Under the pieces are notes generated by a model. The model saw only the letters and a list, made by a program, of their open reading frames with translations, was not told where the DNA came from and did not search any database. The position numbers were made by a program, and so were the translations under genes. A stretch of DNA of 64,000 bases from an uncultured Saprospiraceae bacterium (GTDB lineage: Bacteria; Bacteroidota; Bacteroidia; Chitinophagales; Saprospiraceae), in the NCBI GenBank assembly GCA_937926205.1, contig CALEYL010000052.1:1-64000 (forward strand), read 5' to 3'. How positions within the stretch are numbered: position 1 is the stretch's first letter; the number at the start of each line of letters is the position of its first letter. Below are positions 1 to 8,073 of this stretch, one piece after another.

Positions 1-182
1 GTTACATATCAAAAAAATCTGAACATTTCTTTGGATTAACCATAGAAAACGCGGAAAACACGGAAATAACGCTTGACAATCCCTGCCTCACAGGCTTGCT
101 GAAATCCGCGCCATCAGTGTTTAGCCGCGTCATCCCTGACTGCCGTCAGGCAGGAGCGTTCCACGTATCTATGGGTTGTTGC

Positions 183-1541
183 CTAAAAAAAGTTCAAATC
201 TGATGGCGATTTGCCTTTCATATAATGGTAAGCCTCGGTTGATAAAAAAAGACCGCCGGCGACCAGCATACACATGCCCTGTTTGGAGGCGTAATCCAAC
301 CCAAAATCAATGGCGTCTTCTATTTTTTCGTACTGAAAGATTTCCTTTTCGCCAGAAACCGCCTCCGTCACGGCCTTGTACACTTCGGCAACCGGAGCGC
401 CTTTGTGGTAGGCTCGCGTACAGATGACCACATCCGCAATTTCGAGCAACCCCTGGATGATGAACGCCACCTCCTTGTCGTAAGAAACACCCAATACCAA
501 CAGGCAGGGTGCTTCCTTAATCCGTTTAAAAGAATGCACAAGTTCCTTTATGGCATCCGGAGTATGGCCAACGTCGATGTAGGTCGGCGGCTGTTCTTTT
601 ACTTTTTCAAGGCGGCCCGTCCAGACGAGGTTTTCCAGGGCAATTCTGGTCGCCGAAAGGAAGGGTTGTTTCCCAATTTCCGGGAAATTCCGCGCCAGCC
701 AGTGTTTCAACAACAGGACTGAAACGAGAATATTATTGACCTGATGAAATCCTGTCAGATTTGACACCAGTTTATCGAAAACAATGTCCTCAACCCTGAA
801 ATCCAGTACCATTTTCCCGTTTTCAAATAAAACGGATTTAACTGCTGTAACTTCCTCAACCGGAACCAGGCGCACTTTTTTGTACCAGGCATACGCTTTA
901 AGCCGTCGGAGCAATTCCTTTTCCAGTCTGCCTGTGAAGACCGTTGATCCTTCGCGGGCAATATCTATTTTGTCAAAGGCAATGAGTTCGCGCGTTGGCC
1001 CGAGCAAATGGGTATGCTCCAGATCAATAGAAACCAACGCAGTACAACTGCCCGTCATGATTCTGGTGGAATCATTTCTCCCGCCAATGCCGGCTTCCAG
1101 AACGATGGCATCCGCTTTTTCCTCAAAAAAAGAAGAAAGGGCAATAAACGTAAATGCCTCAAAAGCGCCGATTTGATCCTCCGGATACGCCGTTAGGTAT
1201 TGTTTTTGTTTTTCAAAAAACCGGCGCGTGTGTTTTTCCAGGGCTTCTACCGACAGTTCGCGGCCGTTTATCACAATCCTTTCCGTAAAATTAAAAAGGT
1301 GCGGAGAGGTATATTTTCCGGCCTTTATGCCGAGTTCGTTCAATATCGCAGCGATGATGGATGCCGTACTTCCTTTTCCATTCGAACCCACGACATTGAT
1401 GGGGTCGATGGATTGCGCCCAATCGGAACCGGTTATTTCCTGGCAGAGATGCTGCATGCGATGCAATCCGATCCCCGTTCCGAATTTCGGAATTCCGAGC
1501 AATTCTTTGGTTATCTTCTCTAAATCATTTGTCATTGCCAA
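183..1541 (-). CDS. FolC-like Mur ligase family protein (copy 1)
   Basis: A 452-residue ATP-dependent ligase of the folylpolyglutamate/dihydrofolate synthase branch of the Mur ligase superfamily. The P-loop reads VVGSNGKGST near residue 50, followed by the folate-branch TSPHL motif and EAGIGGRNDST. The C-terminal domain has DVGHTPDA where canonical FolC has D(G/A)AHNP; this resembles the DYxHTPD of MurC/MurE-type ligases. It lies 9 bp downstream of a second FolC-like gene on the same strand, so the two are probably co-transcribed. Family membership is clear; the substrate is not, because both paralogues depart from the usual GGRLDATN box. A true folC may be elsewhere in the genome. Confidence 0.8.
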   Translation of the reverse strand: MAMTNDLEKITKELLGIPKFGTGIGLHRMQHLCQEITGSDWAQSIDPINVVGSNGKGSTASIIAAILNELGIKAGKYTSPHLFNFTERIVINGRELSVEALEKHTRRFFEKQKQYLTAYPEDQIGAFEAFTFIALSSFFEEKADAIVLEAGIGGRNDSTRIMTGSCTALVSIDLEHTHLLGPTRELIAFDKIDIAREGSTVFTGRLEKELLRRLKAYAWYKKVRLVPVEEVTAVKSVLFENGKMVLDFRVEDIVFDKLVSNLTGFHQVNNILVSVLLLKHWLARNFPEIGKQPFLSATRIALENLVWTGRLEKVKEQPPTYIDVGHTPDAIKELVHSFKRIKEAPCLLVLGVSYDKEVAFIIQGLLEIADVVICTRAYHKGAPVAEVYKAVTEAVSGEKEIFQYEKIEDAIDFGLDYASKQGMCMLVAGGLFLSTEAYHYMKGKSPSDLNFF

Positions 1542-1550
1542 CCTTCTTGC

Positions 1551-2849
1551 TCATTTAAACTGAAGGATTTTCTTTAAAGATTCCCGGACCATGCCAACCA
1601 TAAAGATAGAACCCGCTGCAACAATGATGTTATCCGGGTGCCTGTCCATGAGGAGCGGAATAGTGTTTTCAATTGTCCCATCCCCTGAATCCCCGACGGC
1701 TGTCCGATCGCAATGCGCTGACAACACGCTTTTGGGAATGGCTTTGTGAAAATCGTCGACAAAATAAATGGTGTCTGCTATCGCCGGGATTAATTTCAGG
1801 ATGGTTTTAAAGTCCTTTTCTTCGGAGTTTCCGAAAAGCAACACCCGCTGGTCTTTAGAACAAACCTTGTTCAGCGAATCAATCAGCGCAGCGAAAGCTT
1901 CAGGGTTGTGGGCGGCATCTAAAATCCAGGTCGGTTTAGATCTTATGACCTCGAAACGGGCCTCCCATTTCGTAAACCGAACCCCTGAAATGTCTTCTAT
2001 ATTTGGCACAATGCCCTTGTTGTAGAGGAAAAGCCATACTTCGATCACCAGGTTCAGGTTTTGCTTTTGGAAGTAACCGGGCAGGCTTGGCTCCAACTCA
2101 AAGCGCCGGCCATCGATGGTTGCCAAAGCATGGTTTTGCAACAGGTCAAATGTATAGGCGCTGATAAATGCTCCGGATTCTTTCACCAGCACGGCATTGC
2201 CTTTCGCTTTAGCCTTGATGACCGCCTTTAAATGCTCCGGAATTTCGGAATTGACCAAAAGCGTTGTCCCGGTCGGTGCAATGCCCGTTTTATCGATGGC
2301 AATTTCCTCCAGCGTTTCCCCCAATTGCTTTTGGTGGTCCAGTCCAATGGACGTAATCACGGATACGACCGCCGGCAAAAGGCTGGTCGAGTCGTTGGCC
2401 CCGCCTATGCCCGCTTCAAAAATGGCAATTTCAACCCCATTTTTGGAAAAAAGCAAAATGGCGATGAGTATCAACACCTCAAAAAAAGAAGGCGTAAACT
2501 GGCTGCCGGCCTCCGAAACCTTTTTTTTGAGCAACACCTCCAGTTGCAGCGCTACTGCTTCCATTTCCTCTATGGAAACAGTCTCATCATTTATCCGGAA
2601 CCGTTCGTTCACCGATATCAGGTGCGGCGAGGTAAACAAGCCCACGCATTTTTGGGATTGCGTCAGGCACGAAGACAGCATCGCAGCTACCGACCCTTTC
2701 CCATTCGTGCCCGTCACCTTGATGATGTCAAAATTAATTTGATCGCTTAACAAATCGAGGTACAGGCTAAAGCGTTTTTTCATCGCTTCTTTTTGATTCA
2801 CGCGACTTTCGCACCACTTCAATAAGCGAGTCAGGACATTTTCTTCCAT
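1551..2849 (-). CDS. FolC-like Mur ligase family protein (copy 2)
   Basis: A 432-residue homologue of the preceding gene and the more canonical of the two. It has the P-loop VTGTNGKGSVAAML near residue 42, TSPHL, SIGLDHQKQLGETLEEIA with the conserved region of the carbamylated lysine (DKTGI), and ILDAAHNPEA, close to the FolC DGAHNP motif. These fit a ligase adding glutamate (or another amino acid) to a folate-like acyl acceptor in the cytoplasm. GGANDST replaces GGRLDATN. It is the first gene of a two-gene unit. I would call it the better candidate for folylpolyglutamate synthase, without certainty. Confidence 0.82.
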   Translation of the reverse strand: MEENVLTRLLKWCESRVNQKEAMKKRFSLYLDLLSDQINFDIIKVTGTNGKGSVAAMLSSCLTQSQKCVGLFTSPHLISVNERFRINDETVSIEEMEAVALQLEVLLKKKVSEAGSQFTPSFFEVLILIAILLFSKNGVEIAIFEAGIGGANDSTSLLPAVVSVITSIGLDHQKQLGETLEEIAIDKTGIAPTGTTLLVNSEIPEHLKAVIKAKAKGNAVLVKESGAFISAYTFDLLQNHALATIDGRRFELEPSLPGYFQKQNLNLVIEVWLFLYNKGIVPNIEDISGVRFTKWEARFEVIRSKPTWILDAAHNPEAFAALIDSLNKVCSKDQRVLLFGNSEEKDFKTILKLIPAIADTIYFVDDFHKAIPKSVLSAHCDRTAVGDSGDGTIENTIPLLMDRHPDNIIVAAGSIFMVGMVRESLKKILQFK

Positions 2850-2982
2850 AAAGTCTGGCTTTGAAACAGCCCGGTTGTGTCTTTAAACAAGATCAGTTTG
2901 AATATTTTGCAAATGATCATTGTCGCACTTTTTTCAGCCACACCAGCTTCTACAGCCAATTGGCCGGTCTGCTCCTGATGTG

Positions 2983-3633
2983 TCAGTTGGCTTTTACTGT
3001 CGTCAGTAGTTCGCTGTCGAAGATGGCAGCCGGTGAAATGACGGTTTCCTCCATTGGGATGTTGTCGCCATACCGCGCCTTCATTTTTTCCTTCACCACA
3101 GCACTCGTCAGGTCAAAATCGCTCAGTTTACCGAGTTTTCCAATTTCAATCCCTGTCGCCCGTTGATAGATTTTCCAGATGAGTTCAGAGCAATAAATTC
3201 TGTCGTCTGACCACTCAAAAGTCAGGTCGTAGTTTTTGCCTTTGAGCTTATCGCCAACCGCTTTCATTTTTGCAAGTGCGGCAGGCGTTAGCACCTCGTT
3301 CGCATTTTTAAGTCGCTTGACGACATACTTGCCGTCTTGTCCCCGGGCAATCCATTTGTCCAGCCGGGTTCGTTTCACAGGTTGAACAGCTTCAAAAACA
3401 AAAAACTGGTTCCCTTCTTTGTAAATGATTCCACAGTGCGAATAGACTGATTTCGTGGCCAGTTGAACGGCTTTGCTTTGTCCGGAAAGGGAAGTTTGGA
3501 AAATCAGGTCGCCGTTTTGAAACCCATTTTCCTTTAGAGAGGTCGCAAAAATCAGCGGGTGGCGTAAATCCAAACCGTACCCAACTAAAAAGATCAGTCC
3601 TAAAAAACCAAACAGGGTCATTCTTTTTTTCAT
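2983..3633 (-). CDS. YiiX/YaeF-like permuted papain-fold amidase
   Basis: A 216-residue protein with an N-terminal hydrophobic segment (residues about 5-25: signal anchor or signal peptide). The family is the circularly permuted NlpC/P60 group (YiiX, Peptidase C92): NGDLIFQ near residue 40, then YSHCGIIY carrying the catalytic His, and YCSELIWK near residue 147 carrying the catalytic Cys. The order His-before-Cys is the permuted arrangement. Such proteins act on amide or ester bonds in lipids or peptides outside the cytoplasm; the substrate here is unknown. A PhnA-type gene starts upstream on the same strand, 23 bp away. Confidence 0.8.
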   Translation of the reverse strand: MKKRMTLFGFLGLIFLVGYGLDLRHPLIFATSLKENGFQNGDLIFQTSLSGQSKAVQLATKSVYSHCGIIYKEGNQFFVFEAVQPVKRTRLDKWIARGQDGKYVVKRLKNANEVLTPAALAKMKAVGDKLKGKNYDLTFEWSDDRIYCSELIWKIYQRATGIEIGKLGKLSDFDLTSAVVKEKMKARYGDNIPMEETVISPAAIFDSELLTTVKAN

Positions 3634-3656
3634 GATTGTCTAATTTCCGTCCTTTG

Positions 3657-3998
3657 TCAGGCTTTTCTGACAAATTCTGATTTTAAAGCCATCGCCCCGT
3701 AACCTTCAATTTTGCAATCAATATTGTGGTCGCCGTCGCTTAGTCGAATGTTTTTCACTTTAGTACCCGCCTTGATGGGCAGAGATGCTCCTTTCACCGG
3801 TAAATTTTTAATCACAATGACCGAATCTCCATTTTGCAATATGTTTCCGTTGGAATCTTTCACCACCAGGACGTCCTCTGTGATCAACGCTTCGGGCGTC
3901 CATTCATGACCACATTCCGGGCACGCGTATGCATTTTCTCCCGTAGCGTACCCATAAGGCGATTCACACTGCGGGCATGATTTTGTTTCTTCAGACAT
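3657..3998 (-). CDS. PhnA/YjdM family zinc-ribbon protein
   Basis: A 113-residue protein. The N-terminus is a zinc ribbon (CPQC near residue 8 and CPEC near residue 26), followed by a small beta domain with KDSNGNILQNGDSV and KNLPVKG, the signature of the PhnA family. Despite the name, E. coli PhnA (YjdM) is not part of the phosphonate C-P lyase, so no phosphonate role is implied. Length matches the family. It is the first gene of a pair with the YiiX-like gene. Confidence 0.88.
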   Translation of the reverse strand: MSEETKSCPQCESPYGYATGENAYACPECGHEWTPEALITEDVLVVKDSNGNILQNGDSVIVIKNLPVKGASLPIKAGTKVKNIRLSDGDHNIDCKIEGYGAMALKSEFVRKA

Positions 3999-4283
3999 GA
4001 TTAAGGATTTTGTATAGGGGGTAAAGGTAAGGTATTTTGGGAGGTGGCGTCCTACTCATCCCTTCCCGGACATGCATAAACACATTCAATTTAACTCATA
4101 CAAGATTGAATACGAATAAGCCCAGGTCTAATTATGGACAATTCTTCAAACTGCATCCGTCAAGGAACCTTTTGATTCCACCAATTGTCGATTACGCACA
4201 CAATGTTTCGGCATGTAAACCAACTCAAAAACACCTGACACATGGCAAAGCATTATTTTATTTTAGGCTAAAACCTCCACACC

Positions 4284-4574
4284 ATGGATGCCAACTACCA
4301 CAACTGGATCGAATTCATAAAAGCCATTACCCCTGACTTTACCGTTCTCCAAAACGCCCCCGACGGCAATCCGTTGCTTTGGGTGCAAATTGGCGGAGAG
4401 CGTGTCCGCATCATCCACGAAGCGGATTCCGATTTTAGCTTCTGGATCGAACGTTTTGAAGGCGCCGACGGCGAAACGGGCGATGAATTGGTGGCGGATG
4501 TTGGTGCACAGGAAGAAGAGCTTCGTCTGGCGCGCAATGTGGTGGAGGCGTTTTTGAAAAGGCGGACGGGGTAG
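4284..4574 (+). CDS. Hypothetical acidic protein, 96 aa
   Basis: A 96-residue acidic protein without signal peptide or membrane segment. The sequence is balanced and protein-like: a Trp-rich first half (WIEF, LLWVQIGGERVRI, FWIERFEGADGETGDELVAD) and a final amphipathic helix. I do not recognise a family. It stands alone between two minus-strand genes. A longer open frame lies on the opposite strand here but is rich in Ser/Arg low-quality sequence, so I prefer the plus strand. Confidence 0.6.
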   Translation: MDANYHNWIEFIKAITPDFTVLQNAPDGNPLLWVQIGGERVRIIHEADSDFSFWIERFEGADGETGDELVADVGAQEEELRLARNVVEAFLKRRTG

Positions 4575-4614
4575 CGGAGGAACAAAGTGCCAATCCCAGT
4601 CACTTTTCTTTTTA

Positions 4615-4652
4615 ATTGATGATTGCCGATTACATGATTTATAATTGATGAT
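4615..4652. repeat. Intergenic direct repeat, copy 1 of 2
   Basis: A 38-bp AT-rich stretch repeated at 4859-4896 with two differences; both contain CGATTACATGATTTATAAT. A second shorter direct repeat, 19 bp starting ATCAAAAATCAAATTT, occurs at 4749-4767 and 4934-4952, so the 398-bp gap between the 96-aa gene and the formate dehydrogenase looks partly duplicated. No gene is visible in this gap. Confidence 0.8.
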
Positions 4653-4858
4653 AGCCCCCATCTCAGGATAAGAATGGCTATACGCCGCTGACGCGTTCCT
4701 TCGCTTGAATGCCCTGTGGGCATTCACCCTGCGGGATCGCTCAGTCATATCAAAAATCAAATTTCATCCCTGCCTCGCTGGCCCGCCTACCGGAGGTCAG
4801 GCAGGCAGGAATCGTCATTCGTCAATTCTCATTGCTTGCGCCAACTCTTCCTCTCTTT

Positions 4859-4896
4859 ATTGATGATGGACGATTACATGATTTATAATTGATGAT
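4859..4896. repeat. Intergenic direct repeat, copy 2 of 2
   Basis: Second copy of the 38-bp repeat at 4615-4652. It is followed at 4934-4952 by the second copy of the 19-bp repeat, in the same order as in the first block, which suggests duplication of a roughly 200-bp segment that has since diverged. Confidence 0.8.
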
Positions 4897-4972
4897 GTAG
4901 CATACGAAATCAATGAGTCAGCAGGCTCCACACATCAAAAATCAAATTTCATAATTCATCATTCATCAATAC

Positions 4973-7660
4973 TCACCCCTTCTCCAACCGCACCATCACC
5001 ACCTTATACTCCGGGCACTGCGCAATGCTGTCGTGCACATCCGAGGTAATGTTGTTCACCATCAGTTCCGGAAAGTGGAAAGTGGTGCTCAGGATGCCGG
5101 GCTTCACTTCGTCGGTGATGTGGGCCTTGCTGGGCACTTCGCCGCGCGGGGAGATCAGGCGCACCATATCGCCTTCGCGGATGCCGTTGTCGCGGGCGTC
5201 TACCGGGTTGATCAGCAGCAGGTCTTCTGTTACGATTTTTACGTTGTTGGTGCGGCGGGTCATGGTGCCGCTGTTGTAGTGTTCGAGTACCCGGTTGGTG
5301 GTAATGATGTAGGGGTAATCGGCGATGTGGTTGAGTTCGGGGGTTTCTACAAAATCGCGGAAGACAAAATGCCCTTTACCGCGTTTGAAGGTGTCAACGT
5401 GCAGGATTTGCGTGTCTTTGCCGTCGGGAGCAACAGGCCATTGTTTGCCCTGAGCGCCGAGTTCATCCCAGCGCACCCCGGCGAAAAACGGCACGATTTC
5501 CGAAATTTCTTCCAGCATGCCTTTCGCAGTGTAGGGTTGCTGCGGGTAACCAAAGCGGTTCATCACCTCCACCAGAATCTGGCCGTCGGGTTTGCATTCG
5601 CCAAGGGGTTCCACCACGCGATTGACGCGCTGGATGCGGCGCTCGCCATTGGTAAAAGTGCCTTCTTTTTCGAGGAAAGAAGCGCCGGGCAGGATGACGT
5701 CGGCGTATTTGGACGTTTCGGTCATGAACAACTCCTGCACCACCAGAAAATCCAATGCCTCCAAAGCCCGGATTACTTTTTGGGAGTTCGGGTCGGATTG
5801 CACCACGTCTTCGCCGATGATCCACAGCGCTTTGAGTTTGCCCTCCAGCGCAGAATCGTACATTTCCGGAATGGTAAAGCCCACTTTGTCCGATACGGGT
5901 CTGCCGTAAAAACGGGTGAATTTCTCTGCAATTTCCGGGTTGGTCACATCGAAATAGCCGGCGCCCTGATAAGGCTGGACGCCCATATCGGCCATACCCT
6001 GCACATTATTTTGTCCGCGCAGGGGATTCACACCGCAGCCCGGTTTCCCGATGTTGCCGGTAATCATGGCCAGGTCGGCGATCAGCATCACCGCGTAGGT
6101 GCCCTGGTAGTGCTCCGTAACGCCGAGGCCGTGGAACGACATGGCCAAAGGCGCACTGGCGTATGCAATGGCCGCCTCGCGCACCTGCTCGCGCGGCACA
6201 CCCGAAACGGCTTCAAGTTCATCGATGTTGAGATTCAGGATGCTGTTGCGGAAATCTTCGTAGCCTTCCGTGCGGCTGGCGATGAATTCCGAATCTTCCA
6301 GGCCTTCCTGCATGATGTAGTAAAGCATCATGTTGAGAACCGCCACGTTGGTGCCGGGCCGCAGTTGCAGGTGGTGGTGCGCGTAGCGGGCAATTTCCGT
6401 TTTGCGCGGATCCAGCACGATGAGGGTTTTGCCCTTCATGGCCTGCTGCTTCAGCTTCGCGCCGGTCACGGGGTGTGCTTCGGTCGGGTTGGCGCCAATG
6501 ACCAGCATACAATCGGTGAGCTTCACATCGGCGATGGAGTTGGTGGCTGCTCCTGTGCCGAAAGTCCGCTGCATGCCAAGGGCTGTCGGCGAGTGGCAAA
6601 CGCGGGCGCATCCGTCGATGTTGTTGGTACCGATCACCGCCCGGATGAACTTTTGCATCAGGTAATTTTCCTCGTTGGTGCAACGCGCCGAAGAAATACC
6701 GGCGATGAAATCGGGGCCATTTTCTATTTTGATCCGGCTTAGTCTGTCAAAAATATAGTCGTAGGCTTCTTCCCAGCTGGCCTGTTCAAACTGCCCGTTG
6801 CGTTTGATGAGCGGGTGCCTGAGGCGTTCGGGGTGTTTGTAAAAAGCAAAGGCATAGCGCCCTTTCAGGCAGGTATGACCGGAGTTTACTTCTGCGTCGA
6901 AAGGCGCCTGAATGCTCATTACTTTGTCGCCCGTGACTTTAACCGCCAGGTTGCAACCCACGCCGCAATAGGTGCACACCGTGCGCACTTCTTTTTGCGC
7001 CGACACGGCTTTGGACTGGTACACATCGGAAATCGCCGAAGTGGGGCAGGCCTGGGCACAAGCGCCGCAAGACACGCAATCCGAGCTGAAAAACGATTCG
7101 TTCATGCCTTTGATGATCGAGCTGTCGAAGCCGCGACCGGCCACGCTGAGCACCAATTGCCCCTGCACTTCATCGCAGGCGCGCACGCAGCGGTAGCACA
7201 TGATGCACTTCGACAGATCGGAGGTCATGTACGGGTGGCTGAGGTCTTTTTCGCGGTCGAGGTGGGTTTTCCCTTCCGGGTAACGCACTTTGCGGATGCC
7301 AACCTGAGCGGCTACGTCCTGCAACTGGCAATTGCCGTTTACTTCGCAGGTGAGGCAGTCGAGCGGGTGATCGGTGAGCACCAGTTCGACGATGTTGCGC
7401 CGCAGTTTCAGCACGCTTTCTGAATCAGGGTAAATCATCAGCCCTTCTTCAATCGGCGTATGGCAGGAAGCCACAGTTTTCAGACCGCCATTCCCGGCGC
7501 GGGCAATTTCCACACTGCAAACCCGGCAGGCGCCGAAGGGTTCCAGGTTGGGTGCGTCGCAAAGGGTGGGCACGTAGTTTTCCCCTAAATGGCGCTTCAG
7601 AAAAGCCAGTATGGTTTCGCCGGCGCGCATTTCATACGCTTTGCCGTTGATGTAAGCCAT
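4973..7660 (-). CDS. Formate dehydrogenase, molybdopterin alpha subunit (NAD-type)
   Basis: An 895-residue catalytic subunit oxidising formate to CO2. Domains in order: NuoG-like 2Fe-2S ferredoxin (Cys 34, 45, 48, 66), His-Cys 4Fe-4S site (H98, C102, C105, C111), two 4Fe-4S ferredoxin motifs (Cys 152/155/158/162 and 195/198/201/205), the molybdopterin domain's own 4Fe-4S site (Cys 229/232/236/264), then the bis-MGD domain with RVCHSPTALG; C355 is the Mo ligand, in place of selenocysteine, followed by the conserved His. The C-terminus is a molydopterin-dinucleotide-binding domain. The frame is open up to 7768, but the first 36 codons look non-coding; I start at MAYINGKAYE. The partner subunit is the next gene upstream. 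Confidence 0.93.
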   Translation of the reverse strand: MAYINGKAYEMRAGETILAFLKRHLGENYVPTLCDAPNLEPFGACRVCSVEIARAGNGGLKTVASCHTPIEEGLMIYPDSESVLKLRRNIVELVLTDHPLDCLTCEVNGNCQLQDVAAQVGIRKVRYPEGKTHLDREKDLSHPYMTSDLSKCIMCYRCVRACDEVQGQLVLSVAGRGFDSSIIKGMNESFFSSDCVSCGACAQACPTSAISDVYQSKAVSAQKEVRTVCTYCGVGCNLAVKVTGDKVMSIQAPFDAEVNSGHTCLKGRYAFAFYKHPERLRHPLIKRNGQFEQASWEEAYDYIFDRLSRIKIENGPDFIAGISSARCTNEENYLMQKFIRAVIGTNNIDGCARVCHSPTALGMQRTFGTGAATNSIADVKLTDCMLVIGANPTEAHPVTGAKLKQQAMKGKTLIVLDPRKTEIARYAHHHLQLRPGTNVAVLNMMLYYIMQEGLEDSEFIASRTEGYEDFRNSILNLNIDELEAVSGVPREQVREAAIAYASAPLAMSFHGLGVTEHYQGTYAVMLIADLAMITGNIGKPGCGVNPLRGQNNVQGMADMGVQPYQGAGYFDVTNPEIAEKFTRFYGRPVSDKVGFTIPEMYDSALEGKLKALWIIGEDVVQSDPNSQKVIRALEALDFLVVQELFMTETSKYADVILPGASFLEKEGTFTNGERRIQRVNRVVEPLGECKPDGQILVEVMNRFGYPQQPYTAKGMLEEISEIVPFFAGVRWDELGAQGKQWPVAPDGKDTQILHVDTFKRGKGHFVFRDFVETPELNHIADYPYIITTNRVLEHYNSGTMTRRTNNVKIVTEDLLLINPVDARDNGIREGDMVRLISPRGEVPSKAHITDEVKPGILSTTFHFPELMVNNITSDVHDSIAQCPEYKVVMVRLEKG

Positions 7661-8073
7661 TTTTATGGCGGCCAGACTTTCCAGTTTAGAAATTGCAGCG
7701 ATCATGGTTGTTACGGTTGACGGTGGGACGGTAGACAGTGGACGGGGCATTTTACCCGCCACTGTCAATCGACCTCCGATTATACAATGCTTTGGGGGAA
7801 GTGAGGGTGTGACTATTAGTCACGCCCTCACTACTACCCACGATTGAAAAAAAACAAGGTTTCGGTGCGCTGCACCTTTATGCTATATCGATTATCAAAT
7901 TAGTAATATTTGGGTGTGCTGCATCTGGGATTGTTCAGGGAGATTCATTTTGCTTTACGCTCTCTCACTCCCTCACACACACTCTCTCCGTCTACCCTCC
8001 ACCGGAAAGGGGCAGATTGCTTTTAATTTAAGCAGCGTGCACCCTCTACTCTCTACCATTATCCTTCTACCAT
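7661..8073. other. Intergenic between formate dehydrogenase genes
   Basis: A 413-bp gap inside what would normally be a tight operon. It holds imperfect tandem GACGGT-type units near 7716-7746, a strong hairpin at 7800-7832, and a pyrimidine-rich tract around 7955-8070. I see no gene here. Confidence 0.6.
7800..7832. repeat. 15-bp-stem palindrome
   Basis: An inverted repeat of 15-bp arms around a 3-bp ATT loop; the left arm begins AGTGAGGGTGTGACT and the right arm differs at one position (a G-U pair in RNA). There is no T-run on either side, so it is a poor intrinsic terminator. It sits between the two formate dehydrogenase genes and could be an mRNA-processing or stability hairpin, or an interspersed palindrome. 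Confidence 0.8.

Noticed and set aside
3657..3998. Phosphonate breakdown function from the PhnA name
   Set aside because: The family is named after an E. coli locus but is not part of the C-P lyase; no phn genes are nearby.
5033..6742. A 569-codon open frame on the plus strand opposite the formate dehydrogenase alpha gene
   Set aside because: It mirrors the high-GC codon structure of the real gene; its translation is rich in His/Val/Phe with no domain, while the minus strand shows every cofactor-binding motif.
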